DNA of 64,000 bases from CBDFGK01 sp965247075. GTDB lineage: Bacteria; Pseudomonadota; Gammaproteobacteria; Pseudomonadales; Halieaceae. Both the position numbers and the translations under genes were made by a program. The notes beneath the pieces are model-generated. The model saw only the letters and a program-made list of their open reading frames with translations, was not told the origin of the DNA and made no database searches. Location of the stretch: positions 1,240,001 through 1,304,000 of the forward strand of contig CBDFGK010000002.1 of assembly GCA_965247075.1 (NCBI GenBank). Reading direction: 5' to 3'. Shown here piece by piece: positions 16,657 to 25,320 of the stretch (its first letter is position 1; every line of letters begins with the position of its first letter).

Positions 16657-18229
16657 TGCGGTTGGCCCTCTCCCCAATTTCTACAATCCGACGGGTCGCC
16701 TCCAAAAGCGGCGTATAGTCAGCAACGAATTTCTCGGTAATCCCGGACAAATTCTCGGCCATTGCGCGAATCACACTCTCAATTTCACCTTGCATCGCCT
16801 CGTCAAGTTGGGCTATGGTTTCGATCATTCGGTTAGTGGCATTCGAAATTGTCTCGTTGAAAGATGTTTGAAGACCTTCAAGCATTTCACGTTGAACAAT
16901 TTTCTGATCAGCAATTGCTGTTTTAAGGTGTTCTGTAATCCCGGTAGAAGCATCAGTAATTGAAACTGATAGTTCCTTAGAAATTTTGACGACTTCCTCA
17001 TGAAGATTTTGGCTAGCAGTTGATAGCTCTGAAACGAGCTTCTTGCTTATTTGATCAACGTCGCTTTGAAGACTGAGAGTTGTCTCGGATGTCGTGGAAC
17101 GTAATTCCTCGAAACCTTGTAACAATTTCTCGTTAGATTCTTTTTGTAGAGAGGCCAGGCTTTCACAATTTGCAGCAATCTCTTTCACGACACCTGTTTG
17201 ATGCTCAACTGTAGAGCTTAGATTAACTGTGATGTCTTCAATATTTTTCTCTATTTCAGGAAACGCATGGATCGCTTTATCTCTCATCTCTGCGAAACCA
17301 CCCAAAGACTCCTCTATTTTCTCGAGTTGAGAATTTAGGGCGCTGTTGGCTTGTTCCATTTTGGTCAAGTGATCTGGTAACTTTGACGCAGACACTTCGA
17401 TGTCCCCGAGTGCTTTCTGGCTCGCCTGGATGCCTTCAACTGCATTATCCATGGCGATTTTAAGTTCTGACATTTGTTGTCTATATTCATCTTGCCATTC
17501 GACAAGACGGCCAACAGCAACATTGAGTTGCTTGAAGTTCTCTCCAAACTGCTCAGAAAGTGTTTCATTGAACTCACGAATAACAGCTTGAAGTTCTTCT
17601 ATTATGGCCTTGGAAAAGGCTTCTGACATATGCTCGGCAAACTTTTTGAACTCCGTAATCTGAGCCTCAAATCCGTGGCGGGTAGTGCTCTCAAGGTCAC
17701 CGACGTTAGTGCGTAATCTTTGTAGTTGGCCGACAATGCTACTGTCTTTGTCATCAGTTAGAGCGTTTCGTAGATTCTCAAAACCCGCGCTATTTGCTTC
17801 TGCCGCCTTATTGATTGAAGCATCAAGTTGAATCAGCTGATCAACAATGTCTTTCGCTGACGCATCCTCTCTGCTTATGCTCTCTCGGGTAAATACAGGG
17901 CTTATCAAACGGAAGGAAACTGCCGCCAATAGACCGAGAATAGAGGTTCCAAATGCAACCTTCAATCCCTCCAATAGCAAGGGAACAGATCGGTTAATGG
18001 TCCGGATGTCGAAATCCAGGAGGCCAAGGAATATACCGATAAATGTGCCAAGGATACCTAAAGAAGTCATGGCACCGGGGGCGCTTGATACCAATGCTCT
18101 TATCTTCGTGTTTGTGGAGTTAATCAGGAGCAATGCAAATACGAAGTAACTGGCTATGACTATTGAGAATAATTGGCTGAAGTCATTCGCCCACAATGCA
18201 AAAAGCATCCTTCCAATCGAATCAAGCAT
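16646..18229 (-). CDS. zorA: ZorA-like (MotA/ExbB) membrane protein with long coiled-coil tail
   Basis: 527 residues. Helices at about 15-37, 52-73 ('MTSLGILGTFIGIFLGLL') and 85-110 ('LEGLKVAFGTSILGLLAAV') match the MotA/TolQ/ExbB channel core. Residues about 130-520 form an almost unbroken coiled coil, the cytoplasmic tail seen in ZorA that signals from the membrane. First gene of the zorA-zorB-zorE operon. The region is more AT-rich than the flanking core genes, consistent with transfer. The ATG at 18227-18229 has a weak GGGGGCG site. Confidence 0.82.
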   Translation of the reverse strand: MLDSIGRMLFALWANDFSQLFSIVIASYFVFALLLINSTNTKIRALVSSAPGAMTSLGILGTFIGIFLGLLDFDIRTINRSVPLLLEGLKVAFGTSILGLLAAVSFRLISPVFTRESISREDASAKDIVDQLIQLDASINKAAEANSAGFENLRNALTDDKDSSIVGQLQRLRTNVGDLESTTRHGFEAQITEFKKFAEHMSEAFSKAIIEELQAVIREFNETLSEQFGENFKQLNVAVGRLVEWQDEYRQQMSELKIAMDNAVEGIQASQKALGDIEVSASKLPDHLTKMEQANSALNSQLEKIEESLGGFAEMRDKAIHAFPEIEKNIEDITVNLSSTVEHQTGVVKEIAANCESLASLQKESNEKLLQGFEELRSTTSETTLSLQSDVDQISKKLVSELSTASQNLHEEVVKISKELSVSITDASTGITEHLKTAIADQKIVQREMLEGLQTSFNETISNATNRMIETIAQLDEAMQGEIESVIRAMAENLSGITEKFVADYTPLLEATRRIVEIGERANRNEQ

Positions 18230-18276
18230 CTACGCCCCCATTATAAGTTATATAGCTGGAGTTTAGAGATAAACAA

Positions 18277-18296
18277 CTCGGGGGCAAGCCCCCGAG
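18277..18296 (-). terminator. GC-rich perfect hairpin between IS256 and zorA
   Basis: CTCGGGGGC (18277-18285) pairs with GCCCCCGAG (18288-18296) around a two-base loop. On the minus strand it is followed by TTGTTTATC. It lies 47 bases upstream of zorA and downstream of the minus-strand IS256 gene, so it could stop transposase transcription from running into the Zorya operon. The weak U-tract means a mobile palindromic repeat is equally possible. Confidence 0.45.
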
Positions 18297-18423
18297 ATTT
18301 ACGCTACGCGGTTTAATGCAAAATCTATGGTCATTATCCGGCTCTTCTCCGGTTCTATGAGTGAAAAAGGATGCCGATCCCCACGTAATCTGTTGGTATA
18401 TAAGGCTTCTGACGAGCTATTGT

Positions 18424-19644
18424 CAAATCTGGTGTATGACGACATGACTATGCGGCGTCCCTGTTGGCTTCAGTCTGCTCAACTCCGTCTTTAAACTTCA
18501 CTCCTTCAATCACCTTCGCCAGGTGTTTGAAGCCCCTCAACTTCCTCCAATTCATCTCTGCACATTCGCCCATCTTGAAGATCATTGTCAGCATGGTCTT
18601 TCGGGTCACACATCCCTTCGCCTGTTTTGTTCGATGGCGGATCGTAGCGAAGCTCGACTCGATCACATTCGTCGTCCGGAGGTGCGTCCAGTGTTCTGCA
18701 GGGAAGTCATAGAACGCCAGTAAACTCTCCCGGTCTTTCTGCAAGCACTTAGCCGCTTTAGGGTACTTCGCCTCAAAGCGCTTCACAAAGCCGTCAAAGG
18801 CTTCCTCAGCGTCCGCTCGCGTTGCCGCCATCCAGATGTCATGTAGCCCTTCCTTGGCCTTCTCCTGCACGCCCTTCGGCAAGTAGTTCAGCACGTTTTG
18901 GCTCTTATGCATCCAGCAACGCTGGGTCGCTGTTTCAGGATACACCTCGTCAATTGCCGCCCAAAATCCCAGCGCGCCATCACCGATAGCCAACTTCGGG
19001 GGCTTCGTCATACCACGCTGCTTGAGTGATAACAGTACCTCGCACCAACTCTGCTTCGACTCCCGCACGCCATCCTCTATCGCCAGGAAGTGCTTCTCGC
19101 CGCTTCTTCAGGCGGCCTACCACATTGGCTGATAAGCCCTTCGCTTCCGGTCCAACAATCGCTTCCAATGCAGACTGCATTTGACCTGTAGACACACCCT
19201 TCAGATACAGCCATGGGATGGCCGCTTCCAGAGTGGCGGTCTTCCTGATGTACGGTGGCACCAATGAAGACTGAAAGCTCACCGCTTCGCCCTCGCGGCT
19301 CCTCACCTTGGGCACCCGAACCGCTATCTTGCCTATACCGGTCAGTAGGTCTCTCTTAGGCTGGTAGCCATTGCGGACGACTCGTTGGTGACCACCAGGG
19401 GTCTTCTCCTGTTCGTACTGCGACAACAGCTCGGCAACCTCAGCCCTGATCGCTTGATCAAGCAGTTGCCTGGCACCTTCTCGCAGCACGGGGGCCAATA
19501 GGTCTTTCTCCTCTGGCAATGCCAGATCAATCACATTATTGTTTGTCATGTGTGGCGTGCTCCTTGTTGTTTATAAATCAGTGTCGTAAACCGATTTCAA
19601 CAGGACACGCCGCATATTTCAAATTTCTTCAAACACCAGATTTG
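18424..19644 (-). mobile_element. IS256-family element, internally deleted
   Basis: Imperfect terminal repeats CAAATCTGGTGTATG (18424-18438) and, inverted, CAAATCTGGTGTTTG (19644-19630) bound the element. Both are followed inward by a matching 'ATGCGGCGT..CCTGTTG' stretch. No flanking target duplication is visible, so one side may have been rearranged. It separates the Zorya operon from the small gene at 19706. Confidence 0.75.
18448..19549 (-). pseudogene. IS256 (mutator-type) transposase with internal deletion
   Basis: The N-terminal part (19549 down to about 19100) reads 'LPEEKDLLAPVLREGARQLL' and 'YLKGVSTGQMQSALEAIVG'. At 'GRLKK' the frame jumps to 'EKHFLAIEDGVRESKQSW' in another frame. 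The intervening part, roughly 60 codons with the first catalytic aspartate, is gone. The C-terminal part (down to 18448) keeps 'AIGDGALGFWAAIDEVYPE', 'CWMHKSQNVL' and 'TTNVIESSFATIR'. Inactive on its own. Confidence 0.85.
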
Positions 19645-19705
19645 GGTATAACTATGGCTTTTTTGATGCGGCCTTGTGGGAGAAGTTAAATCTGTGGGTA
19701 GCCCG

Positions 19706-19918
19706 ATGACAGACAAACCCAATAATGTTCTCCCCTTTCAGCATGGACATGGTTCCGGTTCCAATAGTGGCGGCGGAAATTATGGCGAACGGCTAGCTGG
19801 AATAGAAGCCAACCTCGGATACATGGCTAACAAGGAAGACATCCAGAAAATAAAGGTCTGGGTGTTAAGTAGCATATTAGGTGGCATGAGTGCAGCCGCA
19901 CCGCCGATAACGCTCTAG
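19706..19918 (+). CDS. Small membrane protein, possibly truncated
   Basis: 70 residues from the ATG at 19706: a Gly/Ser/His-rich N-terminus, then 'GERLAGIEANLGYMANKED', an amphipathic helix, then a hydrophobic segment 'VWVLSSILGGMSAAAPP'. Proteins with a short 'E..LAT/NKEDI' coiled coil followed by one membrane helix are common near phage and mobile-element genes. Here the helix ends sooner than usual, 12 bases before an IS1182-family scrap, so the 3' end may be lost. No function can be given. Confidence 0.4.
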   Translation: MTDKPNNVLPFQHGHGSGSNSGGGNYGERLAGIEANLGYMANKEDIQKIKVWVLSSILGGMSAAAPPITL

Positions 19919-19930
19919 CCAACGGTAGTA

Positions 19931-19990
19931 GGTTGCCTTCCGTTATATCACCGCAGACGCGCACCCGGACCATGACACGATCGCCACCTT
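19931..19990 (+). mobile_element. 60-base scrap of an IS1182-family transposase gene
   Basis: Bases 19931-19990 match 59461-59520, inside the intact IS1182 transposase of this window, at 58 of 60 positions. The encoded piece is 'VAFRYITADAHPDHDTIAT'. Nothing of the element flanks it. It directly abuts the 3' end of the aminotransferase gene at 20001. Confidence 0.85.
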
Positions 19991-20000
19991 GACACTCGGG

Positions 20001-21350
20001 CTAGGCTACCGGTAGCTGTTCTCGCTGGACATAGGCCAGCGCCGCATCCAGACCCTTGGTCAACTTGTGAATTATCTCATCGACCTGCGACTCATTGATG
20101 ATCAATGGCGGACAGAGGGCGATACTGTTACCACCCATAGCCCGCACAATCATGCCGTGATCCTCACAGGCTTTCTGGCAAACACCACCCACGGCATTGT
20201 CCGCAAAGGCCTGCCGGGTTTTTTTATTGGCAACCAGCTCGACAGCGCCGATTAAGCCCATGCCTCGAACTTCGCCGACCAGGGGGTGAGATTCAAATTC
20301 GCGCAAGCGGCGTTGCAGGTAAGCACCCACAGTGGCGGCGTTTTCAAACAGCTTGTCACGCTGATAAATATCGATCACCTTGGCAGCCACCGCGCAGGCC
20401 ACCGGGTGACCGCTATAGGTGTAACCGTGCCCAAACACACCGACCTGGGCACTGGGCTCAACCAGTGCCTCATACATATCACCGGTGATTGCCGCGGCGC
20501 TGATAGGCAGGTAGGCTGAGGACAGCCCCTTGGCCAGGGACATCTGCCGGGGCACGATACCCAGACCGGTGGCGCCAAAATCTGCGCCGATGCGACCAAA
20601 ACCGCAAATCACCTCGTCATCCCACATGAGGATATCGTACTTGCTGAGCACCGCCTGGATTTTTTCAAAGTAGCCAGTGGGCGGCACGATCACACCGCCG
20701 GCACCGGCAATAGGCTCGGCGATAAAAGCGGCAATGGTGTCGGGCCCTTCCGCCAGAATCAGTTGCTCCAGCTCGCCGGCACGTCTATCGGCAAATTCCT
20801 GTTCCGTCTCTCCGGGCAGACCATCGCGATAGAAATGGGCGCAACCGGTACGCAATATGCCCAGCGCCTCGAAGGGAAGATCAAAGTGGGTGTGATTGGC
20901 TGGCAGGCCGGTCAGTGACGCCGCCGCAATGGTTACCCCGTGGTAGGCCCGTTCGCGCGATATGATTTTGTACTTGCCGGGCTGGCCGATGGCATTGAAA
21001 TAATAGCGCAGCAGCTTGATGTGGGTATCGTTGGCATCGGAGCCTGAACTGCCGAAGAACAGCTTGGCGTTATCCATGGGCAGCATGGCAGACAGTTTGT
21101 CGGCCAACTCCATCGCCGCAGGGTGACTCTTGCCACCAAACATGTGGCTGTAGGTAAGCCGGCGCATCTGTGCAGCGGCGGTTTCAATGACCTCTTCGTT
21201 GCCGTAACCCAGCGCGGTACACCACAAGCCGGCCATTGCTTCCAGGTACTGCTTGCCCCGGTTGTCGTACACATAGACACCCTCACCGCGCTCGATAACC
21301 AGTTGCTCGGTGGCGCTAAGGTTGGTAGTTGGATAAAGAATGTTGGTCAT
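20001..21350 (-). CDS. Class III (omega) aminotransferase, PLP-dependent
   Basis: 449 residues, full length for the family. 'FFGSSGSDANDTHIKLLRYY' (about 95-115) binds PLP phosphate, 'WDDEVICGFGRIG' (about 245) carries the ring-contact aspartate, and 'SLAKGLSSAYLP' (about 275) holds the Schiff-base lysine. The family moves amino groups from omega-amino acids, amines or 4-aminobutyrate to pyruvate or 2-oxoglutarate. It lies near the TPP decarboxylase at 22454 and may supply it with a keto acid, but the small protease gene lies between. Substrate unknown. Confidence 0.85.
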   Translation of the reverse strand: MTNILYPTTNLSATEQLVIERGEGVYVYDNRGKQYLEAMAGLWCTALGYGNEEVIETAAAQMRRLTYSHMFGGKSHPAAMELADKLSAMLPMDNAKLFFGSSGSDANDTHIKLLRYYFNAIGQPGKYKIISRERAYHGVTIAAASLTGLPANHTHFDLPFEALGILRTGCAHFYRDGLPGETEQEFADRRAGELEQLILAEGPDTIAAFIAEPIAGAGGVIVPPTGYFEKIQAVLSKYDILMWDDEVICGFGRIGADFGATGLGIVPRQMSLAKGLSSAYLPISAAAITGDMYEALVEPSAQVGVFGHGYTYSGHPVACAVAAKVIDIYQRDKLFENAATVGAYLQRRLREFESHPLVGEVRGMGLIGAVELVANKKTRQAFADNAVGGVCQKACEDHGMIVRAMGGNSIALCPPLIINESQVDEIIHKLTKGLDAALAYVQREQLPVA

Positions 21351-21422
21351 CGCAATGCTCTCGCCTCATTTGCATGTTGGTGGGGGGTATACTATAGCCG
21401 CTATGCTGATCACGGTTCGCCA

Positions 21423-22103
21423 TTGACCTACCTGTTTGCCAGTCTATTGCTGCTTTTTGCTGCCAATTGCCAGTCGGACCAGCGGCAACTGTACAATAAA
21501 AACTCACCGGCCTGGCTGACCGCCGTCGGCGTCCTGTCTGTACCCGGCCGCCGCTTTGAAGCCGGCGAACGCTTGCACCACAATGAAAACTGTAGCGCCA
21601 CCCTGGTTGGACCCAGCACCATACTCACCGCCTGGCACTGCCTCGAACATTACCGGGACCTGAGCCGGGAGATCGTGTTCTCCCTGCCCGGTGCGCCCGG
21701 GCAGCCCCAGTGGCGCGCCAATCGACTCATCGATGGCGATGGCATGCTTGCCGACTGGGCACTGCTGCGGCTGGAACAGCCGGTAATCGGCGTAGTTCCA
21801 CTACCGGTTCACAGTAACTTCAAGGCAACCTCACAAGCCACCATAAGTATGGCAGGATATTCGCGAGATGCCGGCCTCGGCAATGGCGGCGCCAATGTAA
21901 CCTGGCAAGCTGCTTGCCAGGTCACCGCCAATGAAAGGTTTCGCGTGGCAACCAACTGCCTGGCCTACAAGGGTGCGTCCGGAGGACCGGTGATTAGTGA
22001 TGGCAAGATTGTAGGTGTCATTTCTGCCGGCGACGGCGAGGGGCTTACCTATTTCGCCCCCAGTTCCCGCTTCACGTCTGTGTTACGCCTTTACTTGCGC
22101 TGA
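21423..22103 (+). CDS. Trypsin-like serine protease (S1 family), exported
   Basis: About 226 residues. I place the start at TTG 21423 because it begins a signal-type segment 'TYLFASLLLLFAANC'; no ATG with a ribosome site is available, so this start is uncertain. The triad is visible: His in 'TAWHCLEHY', Asp in 'LADWALLRLE', Ser in 'KGASGGPVI'. Cysteines at 'ENCSATLVG' and 'WHC' would form the usual disulphide. It is convergent with the next gene (13-base overlap). It could be a lipoprotein, but the lipobox is poor. Confidence 0.75.
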   Translation: MTYLFASLLLLFAANCQSDQRQLYNKNSPAWLTAVGVLSVPGRRFEAGERLHHNENCSATLVGPSTILTAWHCLEHYRDLSREIVFSLPGAPGQPQWRANRLIDGDGMLADWALLRLEQPVIGVVPLPVHSNFKATSQATISMAGYSRDAGLGNGGANVTWQAACQVTANERFRVATNCLAYKGASGGPVISDGKIVGVISAGDGEGLTYFAPSSRFTSVLRLYLR

Positions 22104-22441
22104 GTCCTGCCTTTTTTTTGCATTTCCCTGGAGACTACCTGCTCTACCTCGGTAAGAGTCTTGTCGACGGTGTAGTGATCGCCCTCGGAATGTTCGCCAA
22201 ACAAATTGATAACCCGGTCAGAATCCCGCCCGGCCAGCATAAGGCGCAAATACAAGCTGTCTTCAACAGTCGGCTTGCGAATCGCATCGATAATAAATAC
22301 CAGGATACTGATCGGGCTCAGCGCCAGGTCGCGCAAGGCATCCAGTGCCAGCTTTATCTGGAACACCACCAGATGGCGCACGGCGCGGTCCGTCGATATC
22401 TGCTCAACGCCCTGCGAAGAAGATGTAAAGAACATGTGCAA
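22091..22441 (-). CDS. Hypothetical protein with one hydrophobic segment
   Basis: 116 residues, starting MHMFFTSSSQGVEQ. A central stretch 'ALSPISILVFIIDAI' (about 40-54) could be one membrane helix or a buried hydrophobic hairpin. It is followed by the charged 'EDSLYLRLMLAGRDSDRVIN' and a basic tail. Not a family I can name. It ends inside the protease 3' end on the opposite strand and starts 12 bases downstream of the TPP enzyme gene, so it is probably the last gene of the trhO-MFS-TPP run. Confidence 0.55.
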   Translation of the reverse strand: MHMFFTSSSQGVEQISTDRAVRHLVVFQIKLALDALRDLALSPISILVFIIDAIRKPTVEDSLYLRLMLAGRDSDRVINLFGEHSEGDHYTVDKTLTEVEQVVSREMQKKGRTQRK

Positions 22442-22453
22442 TCCCCCCGGATT

Positions 22454-24091
22454 CTAATACCACTGCCCAACCGCTCCGCTGACAAAATTTTTCTGTCGCA
22501 GCTCTATAACCGTCGGCCGTTGTTCAGTCTGACTGTCCCGCAATACTTCTGCCAACTCGCCCAGTGACTCAACCCGCGCTGTTTGACAGCCCAGGCCTTG
22601 CGCTACCTGCAACAAGTCCGGCGTGTACAGGTCGACGCCGGTCGGCTCGATATCCGCCGCCAGCATGCCCTGTTTAATTTCCCGGTAACCGTCATTGTTC
22701 CAGATTAGTACCGCTACCGGCAGTTGCGCCTCCACGCCTGCCGCCAGTTCTGTCAGGGTAAACTGGGCGGACCCATCGCCAATAAGCGCCACGATGGGCA
22801 GTTCAGGTTGGGCCAATTTCGCCCCAAGGGCCGCCGGAATAGCAAAACCCAGCGTACCGCCGCCGGTGGCTGAATGAAAGTAACTGCGCGGTTGTTCGGT
22901 CTCGTACTGCCATACCGCGTAATAGGTGGGCAGGGTTGAGTCGCCTACCAATACCAGGCCGGGCAAGGCTTGCCTGATAGTTTGGAAAAGACGCGAAAAG
23001 TCAGCGTGATAATGTTGCTCACCGCTAATCGCCTGGCGCAGTTGCTGCGCACGGGCCGCTCCCGATTTGTCGCCGGCCACAGGCAACGCCTGCGCCAACG
23101 CCTGCACCAGGGCCTGCACCAGGGCCTGCATACACAGGCCCGCATCCCCCACCAGGGCCAGGCTGGGCCGGATATTGCGGGTCAGTTGTTGGGCGTCGAT
23201 GTCAATGCGGATCAACTCACCGGGTATGTCCAGCTCACCGACGAACAACATGTCGTAATCGGTCTCACCAAATTCGGTACCGATGGCCAGCACCACATCG
23301 GCCTGCGCCAATTCGGCGCGAATGACACCCAGCGATGGGCTGCCACCCACTGCCAGCGGGTGTGAACAGGCCAGAATCCCCTTGCCATTAACAGTATTGA
23401 GAACCGGTGTATCGAGCTGTTCGGCCAGTGCGCATAATTCATTGCCTGCGGCGACGGCGCCGCCACCTACCACCAGTAGCGGCCGCCTTGCCGCCGCCAA
23501 TTTTTGCGCCGCCAATTGGATGAGCTGCGGATCGGGGCCTGGCCGAGACGGCACCGGCCAGGGCACACTCGACACGTGCGCGGCCGCGGCGGTAATCACA
23601 TCCAGTGGCAATTCTATATGTACCGGACCCGGCCGCTGACTGTTAAACACCGCAAACGCCCGGGCCAGAACCTTGGGCAGTTCGTCGGCGCGCATCAAGG
23701 TGTGACTAAATCGACAGCACTGGCTAGCCAGCGCACGCTGGTCTGGCAACTCGTGTAGCCGCCCTTCTCCCATACCCAAATCCTGGCGCGCGGCCACAGC
23801 GGTAATGACCAACATGGGAATAGAGTCGGCCAGCGCCTGCATCATCGCCGTGGCAGCATTGGTTAAGCCGGGGCCAGAAATCAGAAAGCACACTCCGGGA
23901 TTGCCGCCGGCGCGGGCATAGCCATCGGCCATAAAGGCGGCGCCCTGTTCGTGGCGGGGGCTGACGTGCGCTATAGTCGAGTCGGCCAGCCCTCTATACA
24001 ATTGCACCGTGTGATTGCCGGGTATGCCAAACACAGTGTCGACACCGTAGTTCTCCAGCAACTGCACCAATTTCTCTCCACAACTGGTCAT
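22454..24091 (-). CDS. TPP-dependent acetolactate-synthase-like enzyme, possible 2-keto-acid decarboxylase
   Basis: 545 residues with the three domains of the family. 'RHEQGAAFMADGYARA' carries the catalytic glutamate (about residue 48), and 'GDGSAQFTLTELAAG' with 'NNDGYREIKQGM' is the TPP/Mg motif (about 430-470). The style, including 'GRLHELPDQ' and 'FSHTLMRADELP', recalls 5-guanidino-2-oxopentanoate decarboxylase (AruI) of the arginine transaminase pathway more than biosynthetic IlvB, and no small subunit follows. The start overlaps the MFS gene as ATGA. An in-frame 12-base tandem repeat lies at 23088-23135. Confidence 0.75.
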   Translation of the reverse strand: MTSCGEKLVQLLENYGVDTVFGIPGNHTVQLYRGLADSTIAHVSPRHEQGAAFMADGYARAGGNPGVCFLISGPGLTNAATAMMQALADSIPMLVITAVAARQDLGMGEGRLHELPDQRALASQCCRFSHTLMRADELPKVLARAFAVFNSQRPGPVHIELPLDVITAAAAHVSSVPWPVPSRPGPDPQLIQLAAQKLAAARRPLLVVGGGAVAAGNELCALAEQLDTPVLNTVNGKGILACSHPLAVGGSPSLGVIRAELAQADVVLAIGTEFGETDYDMLFVGELDIPGELIRIDIDAQQLTRNIRPSLALVGDAGLCMQALVQALVQALAQALPVAGDKSGAARAQQLRQAISGEQHYHADFSRLFQTIRQALPGLVLVGDSTLPTYYAVWQYETEQPRSYFHSATGGGTLGFAIPAALGAKLAQPELPIVALIGDGSAQFTLTELAAGVEAQLPVAVLIWNNDGYREIKQGMLAADIEPTGVDLYTPDLLQVAQGLGCQTARVESLGELAEVLRDSQTEQRPTVIELRQKNFVSGAVGQWY

Positions 24092-25320
24092 ACCACCTCC
24101 TTCTCTTCGGGGTGCAACACCGAACCCACCGGGGTCGCAGCCACCTGCATGGTGGACTGGGTTTTATATTCCGGCGGCAAGGCGGGCACAAATATCGCGC
24201 GCCAGATACTAATCATCACCATCAGCAACAATACCCCGGCCATCATCGGGAAAAAACTGTCCAGGCCAAAGGCACTCAGGCCATAGGCCACCATCAGGGG
24301 GCCGCTTATCGACACCCAGCCCGACAACATCACGATAGTACCGCTGGCCGGGACAATTTCTGCCGGCCGCAAATGATCGTGAATAAGTGCAACTATCAGG
24401 GAATACTGGGACAGGCAAAAACCACCAAACAAAAACGAGTAGATATACAACTGCCAGCCCGCCTCTCTTTGCCCACCGGCAAGCAAAGCCGCTAGCACGG
24501 CAAACACACTCGCCACTCCCATTACCCAGCGCCGGTCAATCAGGTCAGACAGTTTGCCCAGCGGCCATTGCAGGACCATGCCACCGGCCATGATAGAACC
24601 CATAAACCAGGACACTTCCAGCACCGTCATGCCCATCTTCGCCGCATACACGGCACCCATGCCAAACACCACGCTGGTACACCATTGCACCAAAATGATG
24701 CCCATCACCCCCATCGGGGCACGTCGCCACAGATGAGCAACACTGACCCGCTCGGTTTCCTCCAGCGACGGCGTTGGCAGCACCGTCATCAAGATGGGAA
24801 TAGACGCGAAGCTCACCATTACGGAAATCAGGATGAACAGGGCGAAGCCGGCCGGGTCGGCCAGGTTCAACATAAATTGCCCGGCGCTGATACCGGCCAA
24901 CAGGATAACCATATAGATGGAAAGTAACTGGCCGCGATTTTTATTGGTGGCCGCCTGGTTGAGCCAGCTCTCGGCCACCACATAAATCGAGGAAAAGGCA
25001 AAGCCGGTCAGCAAGCGCATGCCCGCCCAGGTCCAGGGTTCCACAAAGCCGGCATGTATCAATATGGTGACTGAGGCGAGCGCCGTCACGGCGCCAAAGG
25101 TGCGAATATGCCCCACTCGTACAATTAACTTGGGAGCCAGCATCGACCCCGCCAGAAATCCTGCAAAATAGGCGGACATCACCAGGCCGATCAGGCCATC
25201 ACCAAACCCTTCCAGCTCCGCCCGAAAGCCCAGCAAGCTGCCCTGCACACCAACCGCCAGGCCTATCAGTGACAGGCCGAAAAACAGCGGCCACAGCCTG
25301 GCTATCGTGCGAGCCGGCAT
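24088..25320 (-). CDS. MFS transporter, YcaD/UMF2-like
   Basis: 410 residues with about 12 hydrophobic helices. 'GLIGLVMSAYFAGFLAGSM' (about 40-58), 'GMRLLTGFAFSSIYVVAESW' (about 98-117) and 'NKNRGQLLSIYMV' match the YcaD-type MFS subgroup. It starts one base inside the trhO stop (TAATG) and overlaps the TPP enzyme start by four bases, so the three are translated together. The substrate is unknown; an amino acid or keto acid handled by the neighbouring enzyme is plausible. Confidence 0.8.
   Translation of the reverse strand: MPARTIARLWPLFFGLSLIGLAVGVQGSLLGFRAELEGFGDGLIGLVMSAYFAGFLAGSMLAPKLIVRVGHIRTFGAVTALASVTILIHAGFVEPWTWAGMRLLTGFAFSSIYVVAESWLNQAATNKNRGQLLSIYMVILLAGISAGQFMLNLADPAGFALFILISVMVSFASIPILMTVLPTPSLEETERVSVAHLWRRAPMGVMGIILVQWCTSVVFGMGAVYAAKMGMTVLEVSWFMGSIMAGGMVLQWPLGKLSDLIDRRWVMGVASVFAVLAALLAGGQREAGWQLYIYSFLFGGFCLSQYSLIVALIHDHLRPAEIVPASGTIVMLSGWVSISGPLMVAYGLSAFGLDSFFPMMAGVLLLMVMISIWRAIFVPALPPEYKTQSTMQVAATPVGSVLHPEEKEVV

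Noticed and set aside
23088..23135. The 12-base tandem units as a replication-type iteron
   Set aside because: They lie in frame in an enzyme gene, vary in the outer units and have no adjacent AT-rich region or rep gene.
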